DNA of 64,000 nt from assembly GCF_964275005.1 (NCBI RefSeq), contig NC_092695.1:7593832-7657831 (forward strand). Reading direction: 5' to 3'. This document shows, piece after piece, positions 48,613 through 61,424 of the stretch (positions within the stretch are counted from its first letter, which is position 1; the number at the start of each line of letters is the position of its first letter). A model generated the notes under the pieces. That model ran no database searches. It saw only the letters and a list, made by a program, of their open reading frames with translations, and had not been told where the DNA came from. Origin of the DNA: Diadema setosum (Eukaryota; Echinodermata; Echinoidea; Diadematoida; Diadematidae). The translations under genes and the position numbers were made by a program.

Positions 48613-51443
48613 GACAATGTATCTGTATGTGAATGTAGGGCATTTTGTCAATCAGTTGCAAAGACAAAGAAGATATGAGACTAGACTCTATATGTATGAA
48701 GAAATGCACAAGAACTCTGGATGACCACAAGAAGGTTTTAAAGCAATAAAGCACGTTTGACAGTTGGACTTCTTTTGATATTTACTTGCTAATGACAGTG
48801 AACTTCAAGTCTGATGCATCAGGCGCAGAAGGGCAACGATAAAAGAATGTATGGAATTTCTATCATAACAGTTGATGAAAGAAGGGGAAATACCCCTCAA
48901 CCGAAAAATCTCCACATTTCCTGAATTGAATTCAGTGCAAATAGAAGAATCAACAATGGCTTCATTCACACAATACTACACTGAATGCATTTTTTTTTTT
49001 CAGTTTCGTTTTGTGCAAAATGGACAAGAGTTCCAACTGCTTTGAAAGATTTTTTTTTTTTTAATGACTCGAATAGGTGTATCAAAAGAAGATGGTCAAT
49101 ACACAGCGAATCAAAGGACATGTACTTTATACAGTGTACAGTAACTATGAATGTACACTCTGTAGTACAATTGTGATTTATACTCTTAAAAATGTGGGAA
49201 CTATTTCCAATTATTTTACTAGTAAATCTTTCGCTGATCAATTTAAACATGACAATATCCCGTCAAGAGCTTGATTTTAAGATTTCTAAGATTTCAAATT
49301 TCAGTCATTTCTGAAGTTAACAAAAGCTTATTGCAATCTAATAGCTCCAATCACAAAGGTATGACTTATAATGGTATACTAGAATCTATTTCATGCCTAA
49401 ATCTGACACTTTTTGCATCTTACTTTATACTATCTACTGTTTACAGCACGGGTGAAGGTTCTCTCAAACCACTGCTGGTCTCAAGGGTGGATACACAAAT
49501 TTACAAAGTACATTGTACATTGCAAAATCCACGACCAGCATGCCATGGCATATAATGTGTATAAAAATAAACTTTCAATCTGTACACAGATGGAAAATGA
49601 CACGAAAATGGCTCGTTTTATCTCCTCCAACTCTGACCTTCAGAAATATGGATGAGTTTGTTTGCACCCATCAGACATAGTTGCAATCAACTGTCATGGA
49701 TCCAAAGACAGCGATTTGATCATCTAGCAGGTTTACCAACATGGGCTTTGATAGTGACAGAAGAGCACTGCTATGGGTGATCCGAACAAACAAGTCTAGG
49801 TGGAAAGTGAAAACATGGGGCATCTGTCTTTTTGCACTGCACTTCACACTGTTATTTGGAGTCTTTCCATTTTCAGACATATCAAAGGGTCATGGCCCCA
49901 TGAGGAAAGCCTTCTTTGTTCTTGTGTTCTTACCAGTTTGTCTGAACATGGCTTTGATATCAGCTTTTGCATGAATACCACGAGTCTAACTCGTTATAAT
50001 GTTGTTCCATTGTCAGAGTTTAATGGGCACTTCATACAATGCTCATCGAATTTGATTTGCCAGTGCCATGCCAATTACTAAATTTTGATGGAAGACTTTT
50101 TTTAATTTGTTTGTCACAGTTCACAAGTCATTGTTAAAGATTTCAAGACTTTTTTAAAGCTTTTTAAAGTAAATAAATGAACTGATGAAGTCATTGTCTC
50201 ATGGCCTATTTTGCATATACTTTTAGAAAGAATACAATAGTCTTCTAAACAACTGTTCTTCATGACATTTTATAAAATATTCGCATACATTAAAAGTTTA
50301 CATTATGTACTAGTATAATTCTGCACTCATCCTCATGAAAAAGAAGGTGGGTTATAATTCTCATCATAAAAGATAAAATGGTAATTAATTTTGAAACATA
50401 TCACATACAATGAGTTGATGCGATTTGTGGCACAAAAAAAAAAAAAAAAAAAATTGATCATTTTCGATACCAATGTGTACTGAGCCAATTTTTAATCAAG
50501 TTTTGCAATAATTTTCAAGCGTGCCACTTCCTCATCACTGTCAAATCTCTCGAATTTTCACAGATTTTCATGCATAACTCAACTCTTGTTTGTGTGCAAA
50601 CATTAACGGCATCGAATTGCCCGTTTCGGTTCAGCTCCAGCATGGCTTTTACAGTGAGACATGAAAAGAAAATCCTTGAATCTTCCTTTTTCTTTGTGTC
50701 TCAATATTTACCTTAAGGTTCCCATCTGACAACCCCATACTATAACACCAGACCCACAAATGGCATATGTGTATTATGCCCACCCATGCATAGTTTTGAG
50801 TTGTTGTTTTAGATCAAGAGCCTCCACAATGATCGGCCTGTCAGCAGGTGTAGCTGTTCCACACCCAACCCATCACTCTGAAAGCCGCATCAAGTCCCTG
50901 AGCATTGAATTTCTTTATTATGCTTTCAGCAAGTATTTTAGATCCTATTACATCTGATGATAACCACCACTATTGCCACTTTTTATCGAAGACCTACAAT
51001 GTAAGACAGAAACTGGAAGAAACCTACTTGTACTGGCCGCTGCCTGAAGTTTTGACGATATCAGCTTTGTACTTCAGATGCAGTCAAGTATGTTAGATAT
51101 CATGTCTAATTCATGACAGTCACACGCTTCATAACAATCAAAATGTTTCCGATTTCTAAATACAATTCTTTTTAGTGGAACACTCTTTTCCATCATTATG
51201 ATTACTTCCTCTTTTTTGTTACCATGAAAAAGTGTGCACTGTTCCTTTTTGTTGTTGTTATAAATAATACCATTCGGGCATATATTTCAATTTTATTTCA
51301 TTTCATTTCATTTCATTGATTTCCTCTTTCATAATTGGTTTACAAACTTTGCATTAAAAAAACAAACAGACAAACAAACAACCATAGCATAAGGCTTCAC
51401 AGAGTGGTAAGGTAGACCCTATTCAGGTATATTCCAGCATCCC
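48613..51443. other. No exon recognised
   Basis: Expected to be the next sialyltransferase intron on the minus strand. Two weak protein-like frames (about 49700-49780 and 50520-50690, minus) were examined and not accepted. Confidence 0.4.
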
Positions 51444-51447
51444 TTCA

Positions 51448-51874
51448 AATGGATGGTACAATATCAGTTGAGATGGGGCTTCAGGTTTTCAACATTTATT
51501 GATGATGATTATTTGAGATTTATAATGAGAAACCTCTCATGAAATATGAAAGAGCATGTAGTTCTAAGAGAAATTCAAAGTTTATTTGATGGAAATTGGT
51601 TGTGAAATGGCTGAAATATCCAAATCAAAGTGATCGTACCAAAAGGTGGGACCCACTGCTTATTAGGATTGCTTTGTTTCACTTTGTTTTCGAATATCTC
51701 AGCGATTTCATAACTGATTTTTGCTAAATAAACTTTCCATTCTTTTTAGAATCGTATACTCCTTCACATTTCATAGAGTGGTTTCTAAGTACATGTATCT
51801 CGCCAAAAAAAAAAAAAAAAAAAAAATTGAAATAAAAACTGAATCCTCACCTCAACCAATAATTATACCACTAA
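51448..51874. mobile_element. MITE family A, copy 7
   Basis: atggatggtacaatatcag at the left; the interior has gaaatggctgaaatatcc and gaatatctcagcgatttc. The right end is degraded and a poly-A of about 22 lies inside. Confidence 0.7.
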
Positions 51875-53488
51875 TTGCATACAGCATCATCACTATCTGT
51901 CTGTAGTACACATACAGCTGATTTATCTTGACTGGAGTCGACCATTACCGATGAGCATGCGCTTCGATGCACATATTCGCCAACACGTGGCTGACAGACC
52001 TTATTCATGGTTTTCAATGTACCCCAGTGGTCAGCGACTGAAGATCAATTCAACCAGACCACACATGTTTCCCCACACTAAGGGGTTTTTAAGCTTTAAA
52101 CATTAAACATTTAGGTTTCATTAAAGTAAACAGCAATGTGCACTAATTTCTCAACCAAACACCTTGTTTTGTATTTTTCTCAGCTTTTGATGCGGGCGAG
52201 GTCAGCAAGGTAAAGTAACGGCAAGTAACACACAGCAGAGAGATGGGGGGGGGGGGGGATTACAAATATCTAGCACAGACTTTGCTGATCGTTCAATCTA
52301 CGTCAGAAGTCGTTGTCAACAAACACGACCACACCCAAACAAAGTAATGTTGAACTGCGAATTGTGGATAGAAAAATAAAATTGTCTCATAGACACACAA
52401 TCAACATGTCCATTAACACTAAAGAGATGAAATTTTCAAAAACATGTACGGAAAAAATTAAATGTATGACATCAGTTACAGATCACATTGATCTATACAT
52501 TGATCCTCTCTTTGCCAGCATTTCCACACATCTACAACGTATACAATTATGTACGTGGCATAAAAGTCAGTGTGTTACATGGGAAAAGTTCTCTGGTAGA
52601 GCTGAAAATAGTCCCAGGTCATTATGCTGTCTGAAATCACCGCCGGACAATGGAGGAAGATGTGAGCAGGAAATAACATACAGTTATTATGTGTAGGTCT
52701 TAGTTTGAATTCAATACAGGCGTCTTGTCTCAGTGACTACGGAAACAATGGGGAAAAAAAAACCCCGAACAACAACAACCACCTTCTGTCACAGGGTCTT
52801 AAAATAATGTAATAATTGATTGCTTACCAATTAGATGGCCTTAAGTCTGGTTTCGCATGATTGTAATTTTCAAGGTTTTGATGGATTATGAGATTAAAAT
52901 ACATGTTATCTGTTTTGCAGTACTTTATTTTGTCGTACAATTTTGTGTAATCTGGGCATTAATGCAATGATACAAGGCTTTTGTAGTCTGTGTGGCTCAA
53001 AATACTTCTGCTTTACAGAAAGGAATCACAATAGCATCGGCAACAACAAAATAAACTCAAATGGAATAATTGTGCACTAATGAAAAAAAAAAAAATAGAT
53101 TGTAAACCATGGAGTCTTTAAAGCTTACAGTCAAAGGAGCTATCTTTTCTCAACTCCCCCCCCCCAAAAAAAAAAAAAAATATCTGTATAAAAAAAAAAA
53201 AATATGAAGTTTCACTCTCAAAAAAGATTTTTCACTGAGGATGTCCTACAAGAGTTTTAGTTTTACTAGCATGTGCATGTAGCTCAGAAAAATGTTCCAG
53301 TACAAAATCTGAAGGTGTTTCTCAAGCAAAAACTTAATGAATATACTTATACATAAATAGATAAATTAATCAACTGATAAATAAATGAATAAAAAAGCAC
53401 TTAATAGAATTCATGAAAATAAATGATTGCAAAATGACAAGAAAGTTACCCTGGTAAGCCTCATATAACGACAGATTACTGGAAAACA
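51875..53488. other. Intergenic or intronic, no gene seen
   Basis: G-run near 52245, poly-A tracts near 53085 and 53168-53200. Confidence 0.4.
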
Positions 53489-53492
53489 TTAA

Positions 53493-53853
53493 AGGCCCTG
53501 TTTACCTTTGGGAACAGTGATTTAAAAAATGTTCTAGATATATGACATTTAGTGCATATGTGTAGGTCTGTTGTACCACAAACCACCCTATCATATAAAA
53601 TTTTCGCGATAAAGCCTAAAATATAAGGAGATACCTGTATTTTTCTCAGTAAACCGTAACTGTAGACGGTTTAGTCTGGAAACATTTTTATTATATCTAT
53701 TGTTCACATTTTGCATATCTAACAGTACTTAACATCGATTTTACCGATTGAAATTTTTACAGTGGTTGTTTCTATCCCTATCTCACATTTTAGAACTATT
53801 TTAGAGCAATAATGCTCGGTTTTTGTTTCATCTGCAAATGGTAAATTATGCCT
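53493..53853. mobile_element. MITE/repeat family C, copy 2 (TTAA-flanked)
   Basis: TTAA at 53489 and 53854. AGGCCCTGTTTACCTTTGGG start, ggtaaattatgcct end, central ccgtaactgtagacggttta stem. Confidence 0.75.
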
Positions 53854-54320
53854 TTAAATGGTGACAGAGGATGGTTTGAAAGGTGTGTACAACAAATGCT
53901 ACCCTGCTAGCATACATGTACATTGTACTCTGATCAGGGAGGTGGGAAGAGAAGAGAGGGTTAGGGTTAGCCCACCTCCCTGCTCTGATCATCACCTACG
54001 TGTACAATACACCCACTCGACTCTAACATCATGTCCTCAATGTTTCATTGCACGCTGGTCCCAAAGGACAAACTTTGCATACTTTGACAATTTGTGTAAT
54101 ATATCTACAAAGACCAATCAATCTTGCATAGAGGACTCAGCTGGAGCATAGCTTTTACTCAAGACTTCAAAGTGATTTATTTCACTATTATAATCATTTT
54201 TCATACACTGTAAATGAAGCATGAAAGGTACACTGTGCACAATATTGCCAATAAACACTGTCGTTCCATTCCAAAATTTTGAACAATACATGATTCTGAA
54301 AATTGCTGAATCCTACCATG

Positions 54321-54548
54321 TCAAGGTTTGATGTTAACGATGGCCTCGGGCCACTAAAAACTGATGTCTGGCCACCAAATTTCCATAACAACTATTTTTT
54401 GGTTGCCTGAACGTGCAGCTAAAATGCAAAATATATTTTTCTTTTTCCTTTTATTTCGGGCCACTACATTTATTTTTTTCGGGCTACCAAATTGTCAAAT
54501 TCAAAGATTTTAGAGGCCCAAACCGGCCACTTTTCAACTGTTTGGCGA
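54321..54548. mobile_element. hAT-like MITE family G, copy 3 (degraded)
   Basis: tcaaggtttgatgttaacga at the left, then cgggccactaaaaac, ttcgggccactacattt and aaccggccacttttcaac, as in the two better copies, in inverted orientation. Confidence 0.55.
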
Positions 54549-57500
54549 GAGGAAATCAAATTTATCACAGGTATCTAAAACATGACCTCAGTTCAGCTAC
54601 ATTTTATATACAAAAAAAGACTCCCTATTTCAGCATGACTTTGCCAAGAGTCTCTTTCCAACAGAATATCTTACGTCATTAAGCTCACTATTGAGCATTT
54701 TTTCTTTTGTCTTTGTACTGTACATTGTATTGTACTGTACTGTATATGTGACGCCATATGCAGATATCTTTCATCCAGTCTATCAGTCCACCATGATTAA
54801 AGTCAAAGGACAGGGTGTTAGAGAAGCCATATCATCCATGCTCCCTACAATCATGACTACAATGCAAATTTTTCCGCCGACAGCACGTTTTGTTGCGACG
54901 AAGCTTTTAGACATGCAGCCTCATCCACTAAATGCATGTAGAGAGCAAGGTGTGCTCACTCATGGCAAAGATTCACAATTTGTTGAATGTAATCCTAAAC
55001 ACAGCTCTCTGAGAACATCCACGCCAACATCATTTCCATCACTCTATTCTTGTCTCTATTCTTCCTGCATCTATTCACACCGCCCAACTCGTTCCACGTT
55101 CGGTACACCCAGTTTTCTTTTGTCCCTCTCCAATATGCGTCTCCTTTTTGATCTCACTTCTTCTCCCAGCCTTCATCCAAAGGTCAGGTCTATCAAACGG
55201 TGAATTTCAGGATCGCGTCGTATTGATTTATTTATGACATCCGCGTGCTATATCCAGATCCCGCCGGGGGAGACATGGATTATTATTTGATGTCACGATC
55301 ACAACACCAAGCACGGTCACTTGACAATGCCACGAAATGATCTGCTGCTTTAAATCACGAGTATGACTTTCATAATAATGGATAATGCGCTTGCCCAAGT
55401 ACAAATGATAACTCAATTTGGACTATTACGACATGACTCGTCTCGATAAATATCTTGAATTGCTATTCCATACCATATCTTATTACATTACAGACCTGTA
55501 TGAGCATAAAGAGATGGAAAGAATCAAAAAGCTCATACCAAAATTGGAGATACATACACCATACATCGGTACGATGAAGATAGTGATTGTAATATTGGTA
55601 GCAATCATATCTAAGGCAGATCAAGAATACATGTGTACGTGTACAGTATGTACAACTACTGCAGCATCACCTAATGTGTTATTGTGATTTACACAAGTGG
55701 CTGCTACATGTAAATAACTGTTTTTGTATAATCTAAAAGAAAAACTCCATTATTTTCTTATACAAGGTCTAATTTTGATGAAACCTTGACCTACATGTAC
55801 ACACCATGCTGCTTGTGATTCTATTCTATTCATTAGGTCCAATTTTGCGAAGACAATGACGGAAAATTTATCAGGTCACAATATTTCTCCTGTAACTATG
55901 AAGATGTCACAGTGGAAAGGTTTCAGTCACAAGGAAAGTAAAGGAAAAAAAAAAAAGAGCAGCCACAGAAGCTGCATTGTACATGATACCTACCTGCCCT
56001 ATGGTAAAGCATGTATTACAACCTAGCACTCCTCAAATCTCCCTCAACATATGCCATTTCCTCCATGTTCCTACCTCTGTAGTATCAATCATCTACACAT
56101 TCAGCTATAAATGATACAAAATGTTTAGAATCTTCAAAATTGTATGCAAAACTTGCACAGTGCATATATCTTGTAAATGAACTTAAACGGTCGCAATAGC
56201 CTTTTTGCATAAATTGCAAACACCAAAAAAATTTTGCATGCTTTAAGAATAATGTCTCTCTTATGGTATTACACCTCAAAGTTTAAACAGAAGAAATGAA
56301 AAACTTAAACCCCATGTCACTTGAGAACACAGTCTCCTTGTATTCAAAGAATAATGGTTGGATTTTTGTTTGTTTGTTGGGGGGGGGGGGTTCGAAGAAA
56401 TTCATTGGAATTTTTTATTCCCTCGCTATCACAAGGAAGTTTCTAGTTTAATTCTTTAGTGGAAGGGTCTTATATACCTATACCTCTACAAAATACCAGC
56501 TTATGAAAGGGAATCTAAAAAAAAGGTTGTAAAAGGGACACGTGAACTTCAAGGCTACAAATATCTAGCAGAAAAGAAAGAAAGAAGAATTAAAAAAAAA
56601 AAAGAGGACAGTGTGCAATGAGGAAGAGAATGATAAAATTCTGCCCACATGTGAGCTTTCATGCTTAACACAGCACAATAGTGACAGGCAATATTCACTT
56701 TATCATACACTTTGCTCCAGTTTCGGGGGGGGGGGGGGGGGGGGTTACACTGTATGTGGGTACTCTGTACAGACATTAGGGGAAATAATGAAAAGATAGA
56801 AAAAGAGACAGACAGACAGACAGACAGACAGATGGAAGAATGAAGAAAGAATTAAGTGTGCATTGAATGTGATCAAATCAATCCAAAGAACAAATCTACT
56901 GCAAAGCTTTAATCTTCTCATAACTCACAGTCATACTATTCTGCCATATGGTTGTATTGTTAGCATACATTATATCATGCACATTGCCTGAACATATGGT
57001 ATGTGGGAAAATGCCGTATGTTCACAAATATCTATACCCTGTTCTACATTATATAATGCATGGAGGAAGTGTGGGAATGAATTTTATAGCATCGACATTT
57101 GCACACAGACTGAACCTGATGCTGAATACAAGCTCTGGTTTCTGGAAAAGGTGGCAGAGAAGAATGATACATTTAATTTGTCTACTTTCTGGCAGTAAAC
57201 ATAGAAATACTACAGTCAGTATCACTAATGTCCACACATTCTTTACCCTTTAAAGCCATAATTTGCATAAAAGCATCACAGTTAGCTTGCCAATAGACGT
57301 AAGCCTTATCAAAAGTAACATGAAGCTGACTACCAAACAGTAAAATATATTAGGTCTACATTATGAATACATTATGTCAGCTTGAAGACGACTTTAAAAT
57401 GCTGTCAACATAATGATGGATACACACTAAATCGTGCCACCTTTTTAACAGCTTTGATGGTTGGTTTGGTGCAGATTTTTCTGAAACTATTCCCTCTTCT

Positions 57501-57883
57501 TTTCTTTTTTTTTTTCGGGGGGGGGGGGTATAACATGTGGTTGAGAAAATGGCGAGCCTACAAATCTAGTACAACCTTTAAAGCTTGAGCATTACTAACA
57601 AAGTTATGCTTGGAAGCGATTTTCTGGGAGGGGGAAGATTTCCGACCTCAGTGGACATGTTAGGAGAATTTTGTGTGCTCATTCATAAGGCAGCTTGCCT
57701 AAGTAGGCATCAGTGGTGTGCGGTGAAGGAGAAACACCTTGATTCCCTTGTAATCTGCCAAAGACAAGAGTGCTGCCCCACAATTTTTTTTTTTTTTTTG
57801 AGGCAATATGTATCTTGGCTGCCCTGCCCACCAGAGGTGCGTTCACATTGCATTGCATCTTCCACGGTACTGTTCATGTTTTT
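54549..57883. other. No gene recognised
   Basis: A 170-codon frame at 54691-55203 was examined and not accepted. Runs of 11 G (56380) and 20 G (56725) and a gaca microsatellite (about 56808). Confidence 0.4.
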
Positions 57884-58374
57884 TTAGGTGATCCGAGTAT
57901 CCTCTCGGATCACCTTCTGTATCTGTACGGATTCTTTGGGTGTTCTTCTTCTTTTTCTTCTTCTTTATTTCTCCTCAAAAGTTGTGTATCGATTAGCTCA
58001 GAAAGTGCTCTTCCTATCAATTTCAAATTTATACCATATATGTATCATGTCCCAAAGACGACAAATTTTATAAAATCATAGTGATCAGTCGACCGTGACG
58101 TCACTATGACGTCATTATATGAAAACACATTTTCATTCATATCTCATTAATGGAATAGAATTTTGCAATGAAATTTACGTCAAATACATTTCAAGTTATG
58201 CGCATTTTACTTATATTCTCAGAATTCATATTTATCTTAAAACGCGCGCGTTGAAATATTTGTATGCTCAGATCGAGCTCAAAATTTTTTTGCACACGTT
58301 TCAGACCATTTGGAGCATTTTTTGAAAAATTGAAGAAATTGGACGGACGCGTACGCGCGCGCACATATTGTCTG

Positions 58375-58450
58375 TTGAGAATGAGAAGGGCGTTAAGTTG
58401 TCCCGAACACTATGGGTTTAGAGGCAACTTAACGCCCTTATCATTCTCAA
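58375..58450. repeat. 26-bp-arm perfect-type hairpin
   Basis: Arms TTGAGAATGAGAAGGGCG plus TTAAGTTG and their complement with one mismatch, with a 24-nt loop. Flanking gtctg/cgac bases extend the stem. Confidence 0.85.
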
Positions 58451-59094
58451 CCGACGGGATACGCACGCACAGCTCATATGTAATAGAAATTTCCCGCTTT
58501 TTCACACTTATCGGATGCCTGAAATGTCAAGGAATATTTCTACCAAGTTTCAAGTCAATCCGACTCAATATGACGTCATACGGGCCCGTCAAAGTCGAAA
58601 TTCCGCGCGCGCATCAATGGCGATATACAGTGCAACTATGCCAAAAAACCGCCAATTTTCAATCCGATTTTACTCGTCAGGATGAACGGTGACCCCCCAT
58701 TTTTTTGACATATTTTGAAAGCTGATGAGTTGAACATGTCATTTCATGGGTTGGCAATCCTGAAAAACTGATTACAAGATATCGAATTTCTTAATAAAGT
58801 AAAAAAAGTAAATTTTCAAAATGACGTCATCAAATTTCAAGTTCACTCAAGCGTATCTTACTTATTCTTTTGTTGATTTTCATCCAAATTTCAATATGTT
58901 GTAGCTTATTAAATGTTCTTTCATTCATATAATAACAACATTTTGATTGGATGACGGCATCACCTCGTAAAAAGGGATTGAAAGTAACATTGTCAAATTT
59001 GACCAGTTTACGTGTTATCTCTATGGGAGTGCAGTTTTTCTGGAAATGAAAACTGACATGAAAACTATCTTTATCGAGCACTAGCTCACTTATG

Positions 59095-60140
59095 CTTCGG
59101 TGAATTTCTCCCATATTTTAGTATGTTGTAGCTGAGACTTTGGGCTATCGTGAGTGCGCCCTCTGTTTTTTCATACGGAGTCGGCATCACGTCCAAAAAC
59201 TTGGTTGAAATTAAAGCTTATCTTCGATGTATTGAAATATTTCTTTCTTTCTGCAACTTTCTTTGCAATAACTCAAGAAAAACTTACCCTATCACCACCA
59301 TATTTTGCACATGTTTAGTTCATGTCACGTACATTATTTCATAAAATAACAACTACTTTATCAGACGCCATCTTGGGTATGTAAATTAGGGTCAAAGGTC
59401 ATAAATGTTTCATCCTGTATCTTGGTAAATACGTGTCCTATCTTTCCCATATTTTGCACACGTAAAGACCATGTTACAAGGATCATTTCACAAAATAACC
59501 ACTTTTTGCTCAGATGCCATCTTCTCTGTGCAAAGTGGGGTCAAAGGTCATATGTACTTCTTTCTTTATCTTCGTTGTGACGTGCTATGTCTATGGGAGG
59601 GGATTTCTCTAGATGTGAAAATTGACATGATTGTCTTTATCGAGCACTAACTCACTTACCCTTCGGTGAATTCCTTCCAGATTTTAATATGTTGTAGCTG
59701 AAACTTTGCGCTATTGTACGCGTGCCCTTTGTCTTCAAATGGTGTCGGAATCACGTCCAAAAACGTGGTTGAAATTAAAGCTTATCTTCGATGTATTTTC
59801 ATATTTCTTTCTTTTTCCAGCTTTCTTTGCAATAACTCAAGAAAAACAGCCCCTATGACCCCCATATTTTGCACATATTTAGTTCATGTTACGTACATTA
59901 TTTTATAAAATAACAACTACTTGATCAGACACCATCTTGTGTATGTAAATTAGGGTCAAAGGTCATAAATGTTTCATCCTGTATCTTGGTGAATACATGT
60001 CTTATCTTTCCCATATTTTGCACACGCAAAGACTATGTTACAAGAATCATTTCACAAAATAACTACTTTTTGCTCAGATGCCATCTTGGGGTGCAAAGTG
60101 GGGTCAAAGGTCAAATATACTTCATTCTCTATCTTCGATA
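59095..60140. repeat. Tandem 565-bp units with 150-bp sub-repeats
   Basis: gtatgttgtagctga... recurs 565 bp later as atatgttgtagctga..., followed in both units by gtcggaatcacgtccaaaaa-type words. Each unit contains two sub-repeats built on cccatattttgcaca, caaaataac.act, gatgccatctt and gggtcaaaggtca. Confidence 0.85.
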
Positions 60141-60306
60141 GTGTATACGGAATTCGGTACCCAAGATGGCAGGTCTGACTCCCTTTTCTAAATGAGAATC
60201 CAAATATCACACGGCCAATGTCTCTAAACACAGATGAAAGCTATATGGTCATGCCTATTGCGATCAGGACTCGAATCATTGATTAAAAAAAAATCGGATC
60301 ACCTAA

Positions 60307-61392
60307 TTTGTCAGTCTTGACAAATTCCGAGTCTAGTTTTTTTTTTGTGACAATCAATTATGCCAACACTGCAGTATTTTTGCTGCCAAAATGCCTTCAG
60401 ACTATTCCAAGACATGTACTAATGGAGTATGCTAGAACAAACTGAGAAGATATACTAAAAAATACATTCTGATTCAAAATCAGAGAAACCCCATATAAAG
60501 ACTTAATGTCAAACAAAAAATGTATAACTAAACTTTTCTCACTTCAAAATTACTTTTTTTTTTTCATTCGACATTTTGAAAAAGTAAAAAAATACAAACA
60601 AACCACTAAATACTGTACGGTTAATATAAACGAACAATGGGCAGCTCTGCATTAGTCATACTGTGTAAACCTACTTCAGTGCAAGGGTACAGCATGTTTT
60701 ATAGAGATGTTTACTATTACTGTAAATTGCAAGGAGTATGGTTACCATGTCAACAATCTAAATGCTTACTGTACATCCTGTTGGTTTTTCCTGGCTGCTA
60801 CCATAAACACACACCTATACACTCGCAATTGCAGCTTGTAAATAATTGCACACCTTATCACAAAATGGCCCATTAAATATGCATATTAAGAGTACTTTGT
60901 AAGCCCAGTGGGTGACTGGGTCACACATATGCAAGAGTGAATTATCTTGCACAATGTCAGTGATAAAATATCTGCCTCTGAATTTGACCAAGTGATTATA
61001 TTCCTCCTGCAGTACATTTGTCAGTATTCTTTAGAGAAATCAGGAAAAAAGGGCAGTTGCTTCCTATCTTGTAAAAGATTAATCTTAACTGTTAGTTGTT
61101 GGGTTTTTTATGGCATATTATGGCATCTGGCCCAATACATACATTATACATCCAAAGAACAATGTTTGAAATTCATATTGAGAAAAGACGATAATGAAAC
61201 TTCTCATAAAATGTTGAAACTACAGATAATCCACATTCATTCCTGTGTTTAAACACCTGTGCAAACACATCTAACACTTTGCAGAAGACCTCCTTAGCAG
61301 TCCTATAGATCATTTTTAAAATGAAAAGCCGGCTTAAGAACAGGAAGTGATTCCATGGTGATCTTGCCTTTAAAGAGTTGATATGAGACATG

Positions 61393-61424
<32 letters not shown>

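Larger units (their letters stand above)
57884..60306. mobile_element. 2.4-kb non-autonomous element with TTAGGTGATCCGA ends
   Basis: Left end ttaggtgatccgag, directly followed by its own complement tctcggatcacct; right end tcggatcacctaa. The interior holds a 26-bp-arm hairpin (58375-58450), two tandem 565-bp units (about 59095-59600 and 59660-60140), each made of two sub-repeats of about 150 bp, four CRE octamers and four DR1 motifs. No protein-coding frame recognised. The class is unknown. Confidence 0.5.

Noticed and set aside
49741-49785. Minus-strand LFVRITHSSALLSL, loosely like the IRVVSHTS region of GT29
   Set aside because: The register is off by a residue, the order conflicts with other candidates and no L-motif precedes it.
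50520-50690. Minus-strand frame AMLELNRNGQFDAVNVCTQTR as a possible sialyltransferase exon
   Set aside because: Only scattered matches to the region before STGW, and the donor that would fit the phase (gtggca) is poor.
53950-53970. TTAGGG-like words (gggttagggttag)
   Set aside because: Only two units; not a telomeric array.
54691-55203. 170-codon plus-strand frame
   Set aside because: Low-complexity Ser/Thr/Leu tail, no recognisable motif, no splice context.
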